Below, piece after piece: positions 47,003-58,924 of a stretch of DNA of 64,000 nt (its first letter is position 1; every line of letters begins with the position of its first letter). The position numbers and the translations under genes are program-made. The notes under the pieces were generated by a model. The model was not told the origin of the DNA. It saw only the letters and a program-made list of their open reading frames with translations, and searched no databases. This stretch comes from Sanghuangporus weigelae. Lineage: Eukaryota; Basidiomycota; Agaricomycetes; Hymenochaetales; Hymenochaetaceae. The stretch is from NCBI GenBank assembly GCA_033182465.1, contig CP137320.1, positions 1,612,001 through 1,676,000 of the forward strand, in the 5' to 3' direction.

Positions 47003-47249
47003 GGTGTGAGCACTGCAAGGACGAGACGCGGCACACACGAGAAGATCGCTGCAGTGGGACCTGACACAGCCACTGAAGCTTTGGAAGCCAATTTTATGGC
47101 AGTAAGCTGAGGTATATGTCACTTTCATGTAGTCAACTCGAAGCGATAAATATTCTACACTGGATAAGAATGCGCGTCTTATTTGATACACAAGGCTTGA
47201 AAGACCTAAGGGATTTTATCGCCAAGAACAAATAATTGTGTTCCCATAG

Positions 47250-48298
47250 TTAAACACCAGCCCCATTGCTCTTCATGTGCTTTTCCAACCACCTCCTAAC
47301 ATCTTTTTTAGACAATAGACCCATCGGTCTTGCAGAATCCTCTACGCTTCTCTGCCGATATAGTCGCATGATATAACCTGCGACACTCCAGACGTCCTCC
47401 CATTCCGCGTCGAAAAGCACCCACCAGCAATTTGGCGGTTGTGAGGGCAAAGAAATGCGGAGATGCCGAGTCGCAAGAAGTATCGCCGCACACACTATCG
47501 TCGGAACGGGATACAGAGCATAGACAGGCGTCTGTAACCTGAAAGCTAAGTATGAGTACAAACACAAGAAAAGCATGTCAATTCTTATACGACGCACGCA
47601 TCGTTGAGATACCCCCATGCCTTTTGCGAGACGTCTTCTCGGTTTATGAGGTTTAGCACACGCAGGTAATTAACTAGTGTGCCATACGGAAGAGTAACGA
47701 GCACGTTGAAGCCGAGTCGCTTGAGGATCTGCATTTCCGCAACGACCAGTGCATCTTTCAAGTCGTAGAATGCTTGAGCAAAATAGCTCATAGGAGTGTA
47801 TTTGAATTCCGGAATCACTGCAGGGACGTCATTAACCGAGTTTGCGATGGCTTTACGTTGGTGAGCAGCTCGTTGAAGGAGGAGATCGTACACATTGATG
47901 AGATCTCGCATTCTGACCGGGCATTCTTCGAGTTTCGAGGCAAGATACAGAGCACCCATACCAACATCCTTAAATCGAGTCGCATGACAACCCTCTAAAA
48001 ATATAGGATCTTATACTTACCGCGATGCCAAAGTTCTTCATCGAGGAAACATACCAGAATCGTTGGAAGAGGATTTGGGCAGTAGCCATAGCCACCTGCT
48101 TTCTGCTTTAATCAGCCCAGCAGGCAGACTGGAAATAAATATTCAGGCTTACTGTTTCAGGAGAACACCAGCTTGTTGTATAAGCTTGCATCCATACGCA
48201 CGCAAGTCTTCTTCAAGTTCAGCTGGGATGCCATCTTCGCGAGATGTTGTGCGCTCTATTTGTGACAAGGAAGCTAATGGATATAGAGCATTCGACAT
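47250..48298 (-). CDS. cyclin L (transcription/splicing-associated cyclin)
   Basis: Start at 48298. The N-terminal block (MSNALYPLASLSQIERTTSR, EDGIPAELEEDLRAYGCKLI, QQAGVLLKQ) and the following AMATAQILFQRFWYVSSMKN, GALYLASKLEECPVRMRDLI and NVYDLLLQR are hallmarks of cyclin L. The second cyclin fold contains MQILKRLGFNVLVTLPYGTL, NREDVSQKAWGYLND and CAAILLATRHLRISLP. The protein ends in LSKKDVRRWLEKHMKSNGAGV. Cyclin L partners CDK11-type kinases in RNA processing. Animal cyclin L has a C-terminal arginine/serine domain; this one lacks it. It starts 365 bp from the divergent arginine-rich gene. Confidence 0.9.
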
Positions 48299-48663
48299 GC
48301 TCTCAGCCTCGTATTATCATCAATAGCACTTGAGCGCTCCGTCCGTACTTGATGTTCACGGTTACGGGAAAACAAAAAAATGCTTTCAATTGGGCGTGTT
48401 TTCAAGTTTACGCCCCACGTCACGTGAGTATCACGCGGCATAAAATAATAAATATGTCCATCCCATCGACTGAAAGTTGCTTTTACATTCTATCTCAATA
48501 TCCAGGATGAATTGAGGGGACTCAAGAAGTGCTCTGGAATTTGAAGATATTCTAAAGTACAGTCTCCAGGTGTACCTGGATCTCTCATCTTAAAGACCTG
48601 CTTCGAGCCACACGACCTTCAAGATTTTGCCATCTACCTGCAGCTTAAAGCTCAACGGATCCG
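48299..48663. promoter_or_regulatory. divergent promoter (cyclin L / arginine-rich protein)
   Basis: 365 bp between divergent ATGs. It contains CACGTGA (about 48421-48427) and an AT-rich segment tttaaaataataaatatg-like at about 48442-48455. Shared regulation is plausible. Confidence 0.4.
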
Positions 48664-50167
48664 ATGTCTAACGACGAGCGAGAAGGAGGGGAAATAACAG
48701 AGCCCGAAATTCCGCGGGAAAAGGACACTCGAGACCAACGCAGTTATAGGGATCGTGATAGGGAACGTCCACCTCGAGATGATGTGTACGTATCTCGGGG
48801 AGCATACGACCGTCAGGAACGTCACTGGGACAAAGAAAGGGACAGAGACAGAGACAGGAGAAGAGATGGCTACTATGACCGCAGAGATGACCGCAGAGAC
48901 AACCGCGAATGGACGCGCGATACAGGTCGAGGAGGATATTATCGCGATGAACGGAGAGGATGGCGGGTTGACAGAGATCGGGATCGTGATATGGGTCGGG
49001 ACAGATATTATGACCGGGATCGAGATCGGGAACACAGAAATACTTATGAACGTCCGCGACACAGAGACGAATGGCCCAGGGAAGACAGAAGACGTGGTGA
49101 CCCATATGAAAGAAGACCAGATCGGGATACATATCGACCAGGTAAATACGTCCTTTCGCGCGTAGCTTTTTTCTTATTTGACGTTATGTGAAGACGTAGG
49201 CATGGAAGATCAATACAGACCTCGTCGGCGTACTTCTCCGGAACCATCCTATCGTAGTGAGCGCAAAAGAAGCGCCAGCAGGACCAGAGACGACGGTGGC
49301 TCACGAAATCAGCGAAGGCGTGAAGAGAGTCTTGACTCTAGACATTCTGGCCCCCGTCGTGGTGGGGATGATTGGGAAAGGCCTAGTCATGTGTACCGGA
49401 AGCGGGAGCGATCTCGTTCTCCAGTGGGCTATGATGGTCGTGCACAAAGACGTCTTAGGACGAACAGTCCGAGTCCCGGTCCAACTACTTCTCGACGAAG
49501 GAGTCCGTCTGCTATGCCCCTGACTCATAGACAAGAGGAAAAGTTGCCTGAACATCTGGTAGCCCAGCCTCAACGTTTTGATGAGCTGCCATCAAAGACT
49601 TCGTCTTCGCCAGATCATTACGTGGTCTCTGCACATATTGACACGAATTTAAGAGAAAAATCGGACAACGGTGAAGCTCCATCTCGGCAGTCGCCTGCTC
49701 CAATCGGTGAAAAGTTTGCGTCAACTGGAAAGGCAAGACGCCCGACAACTGTGATTTCTGTGCGAGCAGAAGATACATCTGTACAGTCTCCGACAAAGAC
49801 ATCGAGAACTCCTATTACTCCGTCGGCTCCTCGCTTTGCTGCGCATGCGCAACCTCCGCGCAAACGTAGTCCGAAGATTCCAGAATGGCCGCGCCCACTT
49901 AAGAGTGATAAATTTCAGCGATTTTCAGTTGTAGGTCATCTTCCTTTGATAGCCTAGGATGCAGGATGCAAGCGTCTGACTAATCATATCACGTAGTTTG
50001 GCCACCACAGGGAAGAACGCCTTGAATTATACGCCGAATACGCACGTTCAAGCGCTGAACTGCATCGGACAAAACTGGAGGCCGAAATTTCGGCAATTGA
50101 GCTCCGTTCTGTCGAGCTACGGAGAATGTTCGCGGAGCAACAGCGACAGCGTGCACTGGAAGCCTGA
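48664..50167 (+). CDS. arginine-rich RD/RS-repeat protein, probably RNA-processing
   Basis: Start at 48664 (MSNDEREGGEITEPEIPREK). The first exon is dominated by Arg-Asp/Arg-Glu dipeptides (RDRDRERPP, DKERDRDRDRRRDGYYDRRD, RDRDRDMGRDRYYDRDRDRE), and the second by RS-type segments (RRRTSPEPSYRSERKRSASR, RKRERSRSPVGYDGR, TTSRRRSPSAMPL). A unique middle part follows (LPEHLVAQPQRFDELPSKT, PKIPEWPRPLKSDKFQRFS). The last exon encodes a long helix, FGHHREERLELYAEYARSSA followed by ELHRTKLEAEISAIELRSVE, likely a coiled coil. No RRM or zinc finger is visible, so the specific factor is unknown. The composition is typical of nuclear splicing or mRNP proteins. It is divergent from cyclin L. Confidence 0.78.
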
Positions 50168-53100
50168 CAACCACCTGCTACATTTGATACGTTGATTATT
50201 GCATTATTCGGGATTTCGGGAGTCCCTACGTACAAACTTTGTTCAGATCGGAGAAAACAAATTCGATGCGATGTGACGTGAGCATTGGATGATTGTGCTC
50301 CAGCTCCATCATGAGAACAGTCTATCTTCGTCTATTGCGTCTCATGCTTCGCGCTGCGTTTTGTAACAACCGTCAGAAGATCCTTCTCTCGTGTGAAGGG
50401 CTATGCTTTACAGAACACTTTCCAGACTCTCCCACTAGGAACGCCTGCAAACTATGTACAATACAGACAACTATCGCCGAAGCGCTGGGCTAATCATTGG
50501 AGTTGTTGATCACAACCTTAGCTGGGCACGACTCTATCCTTGGAAGTCCCAGGTTGCACAGGGCGCAGTCGTCTGCTGATTAAAAACTACGTATAAGTGC
50601 GGCGATAAGACACTGAGGAATCCACGATCGAACTCAATGCCAATGTTCGCCGATTACCCAAAACATCTCAATCTTAGGCCGAGCCTGTGAGCACTGCACC
50701 GCCTCTGAACTTTGAGGTAGTTCACCATTTGATGCTTTAACACGAGAGAAACTTGGCTTGTGAAACTAGGAATCAGACAGCTCTCGGCGAACATATACGG
50801 TCCATAGTGATCTGGACGCATGATACTTGTGCCATGATGGTGATTTCGTGACTACGGATTCTTGATCTTCATGAGTGGCAATGCGGAAAGAAGCAAGAAG
50901 CTCAACCGGGCTGCTCAAGGCACTGCAATTTTTACGGCGCCAGGTTCTTTATGTATATTGAAGAAGCAATAATTGACAGAAGGCGTGAAATGGGTATACT
51001 TGCATGGGATTGCCGATGGAACGGACCAACTACGCACAAGCACGATACACTTTCACCCATTCGAGTATTCGCCTCGAGCACAGGAGCGTCTACGCGGTCT
51101 TCCGCATAGATATCATTTTCATTCTTCTTTAGACACCGTGCGTCAATTATTGTATTGGTATTGCTACAAGTTTCCCCGCCGTGCGGAACTATAACGGTTT
51201 TGGTGTACATTCGATGTGCGTTTGCGAAGGATCTATGGGCAGTACGCAAAAGAAACCATTGTCCTGGATAAGTGATAGGAGTTTCGTCAGAAAGTAGTTC
51301 TCTTGATCCGTCAATTGGTCCAGTCCAAACCAAGCGATCTCTGAACATAAGGCGGTGTTGTTTTGGAATGGAATGGAATCGTGGCAGCAGAAGGAGCAGA
51401 GTCAAGTTGAGAAGTGAAAAGATGCAACTGTAGCAATGATATTGTCGGAGTCGGAGGACAGGAGACGAAGATGATCGCAGCATTGTGAAGCTTCTTCGCC
51501 GAACGAATCCAACTCACCTGCATAGCCTGGAACAGCCTGGTGCTGTGCATCTGAATCTACAGTGACGAGTTCAAGGGGGGGAAATGGAACATCCAAAGAG
51601 AGAGTAAGCAACGTAGGATCATAAACACAAATGTCTCCGCCGCCGACGTGAGTGATGAACGTACCATAATACACTCCTTCTGCCGTTCTCCCTCCTGAGT
51701 TCTGCACAGCTCTGACTGCGGAGCATCGCGTTCGCTATCAAGTGTATACCTTCCTCTAGGCGATTTCTAAGATTGTCAAGTCAGTCGAAAAAAGTCGAGT
51801 AAGCAAGTAATCGTCAATAGTTTCGTTTCGTCGTAGAATCCGAATCGGAATGGGTCCTCCGACTGAAACTAGAGTCTGCACGCACAGCAATGAATTGTTT
51901 GAGGACTTCGTCCGCTTTCTTGCTATTAGGTGCCATTTCCTTGCCTTGCGACTTTCCAGCATTGTCGTTATCGTCGTTACCGGATTTGCCAGTAATCCTG
52001 CAGAAGAGTTTGTTTGCAAGCGACATTTCACCGCTTCAACTGTTGATCTGGTGGTTGTTACGGTGGAAGACGGAAGGATTGGCGCTCTCCTGCCGGTGAC
52101 GTCGTCGCCCCAAATGTGGCGATCGCCTGACTTCTTTCCCAATCTAGGCGCTTACCTTTCTTGACTTCAATCCTCATCTTCATCTGTTGTTCAAACGCTG
52201 GGCGCTTCTCTCCCGTCTAGAGATCACTTCAAAATGATACGAAGATGACGCGATTCTTACCTATCTTCTACGCGCCAAGTTACCTTTGCACCTACTAAAA
52301 TTAGACTCTCGCTTAGATTCTTTTCGCCTTGATTTGATTTGATGCTTGGGATGGTTTGCTCCAAACGAAAGAAAAAGCGAGCGATATTCCGATTCGGAAC
52401 AGAAAATGGCGCATCACATATGCTACCCGCATTACTTTGTTGCAATTATCGCGACAATCAAACCAGCGTGCCACGAACAATATGAATTCTCATGCATATT
52501 CCAAGCGCAAAGAATTCCCTGACCTGCCCTTCAGACGGTTAAGTTTGTAACAACGCCGACTTCGGAAGTCAGGGCAGGAGTGCAGAAGTTACCTGTATCA
52601 TGATTCCTACCCATCCGTTGCATGATGACTCCCATGCGCGCTAGATATTTACAGAGAACGTGAAAGCAATCTGCGCGAACGATGACCGGCTATCGTAGCG
52701 CCTGTTGTGCCTGATACCTACTCCTGTATGTACGTGTGTGTGTTTGAGTTTCGAAGATTCCAGTAAGCGGCGAGGTACTGGTATTCTTCTTCTTTTTCCT
52801 GTGATCATGCTTCTACATACATACAGTAGTACATCCGGGTTCAGGTTCCAAAAGGGCGTCTGCGTCTACTTAATGTTTCGCCGATTGCCGCATTTGGGTT
52901 CTCCCCAAATGCGCGAAGCACCATTCATTCACATTCGGCTTCACCACAAATTCAGTATCAACCCCATCCTAGCCTAGGACGTAGGCGAGTTCCCTCTCTT
53001 TCTTTTTTTTTCTGTTCGCCGTCCGAGCGCCAGATCATCGTACTCGAGTTATCTCCATCCTTCTTCCATCATCTCATCGCGTCGTATCCATCAATATCAT

Positions 53101-55485
53101 CGCACAACGAATATTGATATTCTCAGTTCGATAGATATCAAACCTCCGGGTCCGACGCCGTCCGTCGTCCATTCATTCCGTCTAGCTTCTATCAAACTAT
53201 CTGTTTCTTCTTTTAAAAACTTTGTTAAGAGGGGCGCTCGTATTCATTCATTCATTCAAATATGGGATCCGAATCCGAATCCAAATCCGAGGAGTCAGGG
53301 GTGAAGTCAATCCACAGTACAGCACACCGCTGCTGTGTATGTATGATATCCACGGAAATCGGGCTGTACGTACGAATGACGGTGTGATATCATGGATATC
53401 ACCATCGGCGTCTGATTCATATCTACTTGCTGTGTATCTTTTTTACACTTACGGTGACTACAATATCACGCATGGCATCTCAATTGAATTGGCAAAACCA
53501 AAAGAAAAGATTGCTGTCGAACTTCTTAACTTACATGTACACAAACATTCCTTGCTTGCGGAAAGTAAGAGAAACCTCATCAAACCAAACCCGAATCGTC
53601 TTTTCCAAAAGGCGCCAACGAATAAATAAATTCATCCATACGTACATTTCGACTCGCATCCGTGCAAATTACCGGAATTGCTTTACTGATACTGATACTG
53701 ATACTGATACTAATACTAATACATACATATGTGGATTTGGATACGCCCTTCCCTTTCCCCGGATGTGATTAGTCTGGATCTAAATTGTGCCATTTCCCCC
53801 ATCAGATATCGAATACAAAGATAGTAGAGAACGCCAACTGCCAACGCCCGAACGAAATGAAAATATTGAATAAGTAAGTATGGGAAGGAGGGCCGGATTG
53901 ATTAGAATAATCGGTTCTTCAAATCAGTAGTCCGTTCGTCGCCGAGCTGAGAGGTCAACGGGTCTGGGTCGGGTATGCACATAAGTAGTATGACAGATCG
54001 AGCTGTGGAGTCGAGAAGGAGGGGAGGTTTTCGTGATAGTATAGTATACTTAACAGTAAGAATCGTGCTTCTTCCCCGAACGCCGCGCAAAATAACAACA
54101 CCAGTGGCGAAAAGAAATTTGGCAATAAATGCGATGGATTGATTACTTGATTGATTGATTGCTTCAATTCGATCCGATTCGATTCATGGGCTGCTCGTGC
54201 AATGTGAATGATGACAATGATGGCGATGGGGTAAACTGGTACAAAGAAACAGAACGATGCAATAGGGCTAAGGTAAATTGGGGAAAGGACATGCAATATA
54301 TGCATATTGTGTACAGTATGCGTAGAATATGCGGATATGGCAAGAATGCTGCAATGCAATGCGTATAATGAAAGATAGCGAGACGAAGAAATTTGCGAGA
54401 CAAAGAAAAAAAATCGGCGGGAGATCTAGAAGCATGACACGGTGCGGGGAAAGTAGGCGACACGGAAATTATATCGATTCCGAGTTGGAGAATCAATCCG
54501 AATCCGAGGGTCATGGCACGGAAAAAGCAAGAAGTGCGAAGGAAGGGAAGCGAGACGGCACGACCGCGTCGTTTGGGGTTATCAACTCAACATCATCATG
54601 TGTCAACCCAAACCCCACCTGTGTAAGTAGTAGTAGTCACTTCCCCTCAGTTTCCGTCCGAGAGCGCGCGTGCAGTTCCTTCTCCTGTCCTGTCTTGTGA
54701 TGTCGCATTCAAATACATTCACGCCTATCTTCGGAATTCAGACGTCGAGAATGATATCGTGATTGAGAGTTTCTCCTGGGCGTGATCCATTATTACACTT
54801 CCTCCTGCCAAGAATAGTGTGTCACTTCAATCGAGAGAGGGGCGTCGGCGCAAATACTCCGTGCCGTCTTTACACATGCTGTGTCTTCCCAGACAGACGC
54901 AGTGAGTAAGTAAGAGAAAATGGCGTGTTTCCATTCAAACGGCTCCTCGCATTATCCTATCTCGCTGAGATGAGAACGCGTCGTTAATATTGGGCCGGCG
55001 AAGCCGCATAGCCGCGTGTGCTGGCAACAACGAAATACTGCAATAGCGCGCGGCGCCAGTGTGTGTGCGAGTGTGCAAGTAGCCGTGTGGGCATTGTGGG
55101 CAAAGTGGGCGAGGCGAAATGGTGCCGATGACAATCTAAGAATACCGCTCGTGTTGCATGGCGTGCTTTCTCCCGATCTGCAAGGAACTTCGCGTATCGC
55201 CAATCGTATATTCGTATCGCATTGGATACATGGGGACGTCCCGTCCGCACCGAACCGTGGCTGCGGGCTTTTGGGAACCACTCCCACAGCCCCTTTCTTC
55301 TTCGGATATCATTTCACCCTGGATATATCCTGCCGCACGGAAACCCAGATATGCGTGTTCCTTGCCACTTGATACAGGCGGCCAGTGCAACTGTCTGATT
55401 GGCACATGGTAAAATTAGATCTGCTGGTCGTGAACCCGTAAACTCGAATGAACGAGAGAGAGACTACCGATGGTGGGGAGACGTT
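50168..55485. other. long gene-poor region (5.3 kb)
   Basis: No gene can be supported. On the minus strand between 52445 and 51402 some stretches look protein-like and have good splice consensus (for example a segment TGEKRPAFEQQMKMRIEVKK near 52150-52210), but the frames do not join into a coherent protein. The part from 52980 to 54700 is rich in short tandem runs. No mobile element or RNA gene is recognisable. Confidence 0.45.
53684..53730. repeat. hexanucleotide microsatellite (TACTGA)4(TACTAA)2
   Basis: Four TACTGA units followed by two TACTAA units and a tail acatacatat. It lies in the gene-poor region, close to other short runs such as the ttga tetranucleotide repeat near 54145. Confidence 0.9.
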
Positions 55486-56410
55486 TTAGATCCAACCCAT
55501 GCCCATCATGCCTGCGTAATGTGCGAGTTGCGGATGAAAATAGAACTGGCCGCTGTTGTTGATGAAAACTGCGGGTCCGGGTGCCGGAGGAGGATGGGGA
55601 TGCACGAGTGAAAGTGCAGGAGCAGCGTTTTCGCCGTGTGTCAGACGCCTCCGCTTCTTGGAGAGAATAGTAGAAGCGGAGTGGTCGGAATCCAATTCGG
55701 CATCGGCTCCGGGGTAAGTAGTAGCAGCAGGAGTATTAGGCGGCGGTGCAGGGCGTTTACGCGGATTCTGCTTCTGGAGCTTTGAGTCACCGAGGTGGCG
55801 TCGACTGTGCGTGTATGGAGGGAAGGAGAGGTCCTCGTCCTCATCTGGCAGGCAATCGAATTGCAGAAAGGCTGGTGGTGTGAATGGTAGTGGACGGGGA
55901 GCGAGGAGAGGGACGTCGCATATGGCGACCTGAGTTGTGTTCTCCTGGGCAGGAGTGGTACATGCATCCCGCAAAGAAGATACAGGAGACGCGTCAGGCG
56001 TTTTTGCGTCAGAGTCTAATATAACAGTATGGAGCACAGTTAGGAGCGAGTAAGGGAAATGAATAAGGAAAAGATATGCACTTACGGATGAGGTCAGGAA
56101 GCGTGTCATACATGTCAATCGCAGCAGGCTCTAGTGGAGGCGCGAGCTGAAGTTGACTCTGTGGACTAGTGGTAGTGCTGATGGACGGCACGTCAAACCA
56201 CATCGATGGCCACGCAAACGCCTCGCCGTAACTGAGACCACTGCTGGGTTCCACACAGGGCGACGGCGATGGCGGTATAACAATTGGGTAGGAGAGTGAC
56301 GAGCCCGGCTCTTGTGTTGTGCACTCGCTCTCAGCGACGCGGTGGGCCCGCCTTTGTCTCTGCTGCTGTTGCATATTATACGGATGAGGGATTGTGTATA
56401 GGGCAGGCAT
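55486..56410 (-). CDS. proline-rich orphan protein with basic nuclear-type motif
   Basis: Two exons (56410-56086, 56015-55486) give 284 residues. It is rich in Pro, Ser and Gln (MPALYTIPHPYNMQQQQRQR, IVIPPSPSPC, SQLQLAPPLEPAA). Acidic CLPDEDEDLSFPPY, basic KQNPRKRPAPPPNTP and a KKRRR motif (ILSKKRRRLTHGE) suggest nuclear localisation. The C-terminus is aromatic and Gly/Met-rich (GQFYFHPQLAHYAGMMGMGW). I do not recognise the family and see no structured domain; it may be a regulatory protein restricted to basidiomycetes. The promoter has a long TA repeat and a CT-rich leader. Confidence 0.65.
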
Positions 56411-56420
56411 CGTTGTGTAG

Positions 56421-56474
56421 GAGAGAGGAGAGAGGAGAAGGAGAGACAGAGATGATATATATATATATATATAT
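56421..56474 (-). promoter_or_regulatory. CT-rich leader and (AT)10 TATA-like core promoter
   Basis: Read on the minus strand, an (AT)10 run (56474-56455) is followed by about 33 nt of almost pure pyrimidine and then the ATG at 56410 of the proline-rich orphan gene. TATA plus a CT-rich leader is a common layout of strong fungal promoters. The divergent mL49 gene starts 320 bp away. Confidence 0.65.
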
Positions 56475-56792
56475 TATGCATGGGATGAGACGGGAGTAAT
56501 TAGGGAAGCGCAAACTGGAGGACCGATGCGATGCGATGCAATGCAGTCCTTCCCTTTTCAGGCAATCCATGCCAATCCTCAGGTCCGCAGCTCTCTTTCT
56601 TTTCGCACTAACGCTGCTTTTCACACTTCCCATTCCATCGCTTCACATAACTTTCGCCGTTCGTTCGCCGTCGATCACTACACTGTACTTCGCGCCTGCC
56701 GACGTTTCTAGCTTCCTCGCCACATCTCACATCCCACGTCCTTCTACATCTCGCACATCTGTTCTTGCCTTGCCTTCCTTGGCGATCCTCTC

Positions 56793-57357
56793 ATGTCGCC
56801 CATTCTCTCAAAATCACTTGTCGCAACCTCCTATCGCCTTGTCGCAATATCACGTTCCTATTCATCATCATCCGCGTCCCTTGCATCTCAGGCTGTCTCA
56901 ATCAGTCACCGTCCAGTCAATTCTTTAGCCTATTTCATCCCTCGCAACACCCGGGGCTCTCTGCCCGTCTATACAGACATCCGAAATGGCGGTACGCGCT
57001 ATCTCGTCCTCGTAAGGAACATTCGCGGAAACATCCACGTACGTGTCCCAATTCAATTCAACACAAAGCCCCTTTGTGTCTCATGCGATGATTTTCTTGA
57101 CTGGGCCTTTTTCGCTTCACTTCGCTCTTCTTCTTCTTGTCCATTACTACGTGTGTTTGGACTATACATATTGGAAATGGAAATGAAATAACACAATCCA
57201 GTCACTGCGCGATGACCTGGCTTCTTCGCTCTTTCCGGCTAATTCAGAACAAGCAGCGCGTCTCAAGGCGGAGATCACACGTCCTGATACGCTCGTCGTC
57301 ACCGGTGGCTGTTCGAAGCACGACGTAATGGATTGGCTGCGACGGAAGGGTTTCTAG
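56793..57357 (+). CDS. IMG2: mitochondrial large-subunit ribosomal protein mL49 (Img2)
   Basis: Start at 56793 (MSPILSKSLVATSYRLVAIS), a basic, hydroxylated leader for mitochondrial import. The mature part has NSLAYFIPRNTRGSLPVYTD, GGTRYLVLVRNIRGNIH, then across the intron SLRDDLASSLF, and a C-terminal RPDTLVVTGGCSKHDVMDWL with RRKGF. This is the Img2/mL49 family, which folds like the bacterial translation factor SUI1-type domain and sits near the central protuberance of the mitoribosome. The single intron (GTACGT...TCCAG) falls right after NIH. Length about 130 residues is normal. Confidence 0.9.
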
Positions 57358-58924
57358 AAATTTTTCTTCTTTTCCAAGGGAGCGATTGCCTGTAACGCAC
57401 TTTCCATCTTTCCACTCTGCTACTCACCGAATCACCTCATTGCATCTTCACTTCGTTTCCATTTGCTCATACAGCGGTATATTTATATTTGTTGCATCCA
57501 AGTGCATGCGTATGTGTTGCAATTTAAATTTGCGCCACAACTACTCGCGCGTTTGGGGCTCATGGCTGATCGTTTTCATTTGTTCGGCGCAATCAAAAAT
57601 CAAAATCAGAAACGAGGTGGACAGGGCCAAATTTTTTTTGCCGTCATCAGCAATGTGGAATGTTCTTGTGCTCCTACGCGAGAATTCTCAAGCAAAACCA
57701 CCTACATATATTGTATCAGTATTATGGAATAAGCGCCTACTTGATTGCGATCACTTTGCTCCGGGGACTCGTCTCAAAATATCCAGATGTTACTTATCGA
57801 ATTTGATTGGCGTGAATACCAGTATTAGCAGCAGTTTCGGTTTGTGTCTTATATTCCAGTACTAGTGACGGAACGGCGAAACTAGATACAGAAACGGAAC
57901 TAGTACTGTAGGTAGCGCCGAACAAGCTCAAGGTGATCTCGGTGGCGGCTCAGTGCGGGATGCGTTGTAACAGGAAGGAATCAGTTGGCACAATTACAAG
58001 TAAGATCGTTTACTTTTGTGGTGAAGCGCCTTGCGGGCCTGTCGGCTCTCGTGTACTTTGGTTTTGTTTCTTGTTCTAAACGGGATGCATATGGGTTCCT
58101 TTTTTTTCGCATCATGTAAATGGGTGTGATTCATGCATATGCGTGTGGTTTCAGTATCCGATCCGTCGTCGTTTCTCTCATCCCGCCCATCGAAACCGAT
58201 AAGTAAGAGTAACAGTATATATACATATTCTGATACAACACTAATACTGACATCGAAAAGCTACACGAACGCGAGAATATTCTGCGGCGGAAGCACTTAC
58301 TTATCAGTGAAGCTAGCTCCAAATGTTACCTACCAGCGCGGCAAAGGCACCAGGTCCCCTTGGCAGTAATCTCGGCGCAATTGCCATATGTTGCATGCAT
58401 GCATGAGATGCACACGCCGCCTAGGAACTCCAAAGTTATATTACGCCAATGCCTTCACATCACGTCGAACACGGCGTAAGAGCAGATCTCGCCCTTTTCT
58501 TAGTACCTGAGGATATTTTGCTTCTGTGCATCTATGTGTCTGGGCTCCTGGACCTGGATCACAATGAACACTAATGAGATCCTCGAGTGCCTGTGCCTAG
58601 AGAATCACTTTTGATTCACAGTATATTTGTGATTTCTTGTGTAGCAAGTTCCTTTGATCCTCCAACGTTGTGAAGAAGTTGCGAGTTAATTTGCAAGTAT
58701 TTCCCTAACACTGCGCGTTTCTTATCCAAGCGGAATGCATCTCGATTGCATGTCTCGCACACGCCTTTGTCAAGACAGATCCAAGTTTGATTTAAACCGG
58801 TCTCACCTAGTCTTTGAATTGATTCATTGACTGAGGAGATTCAATCACGAGCATGAGAAAGGATTACATAACCAACGCGAATGTACGCGAATCCCGTGAC
58901 GTTCGTTTGTCGCGTTAGTTGAAC
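57358..58924. other. intergenic region, mL49 3' end to large nuclear gene
   Basis: About 1.6 kb without a supported gene. A TA-rich tract (about 58216-58230) and alternating tgcatgcatgcatg (about 58393-58405) are visible. No RNA gene is recognised. Confidence 0.45.

Noticed and set aside
48652-49132. Long antisense frames opposite the arginine-rich gene
   Set aside because: They arise from the repetitive RD/RE codons on the plus strand; their Ile/Val/Ser or His/Asp-rich translations have no independent support.
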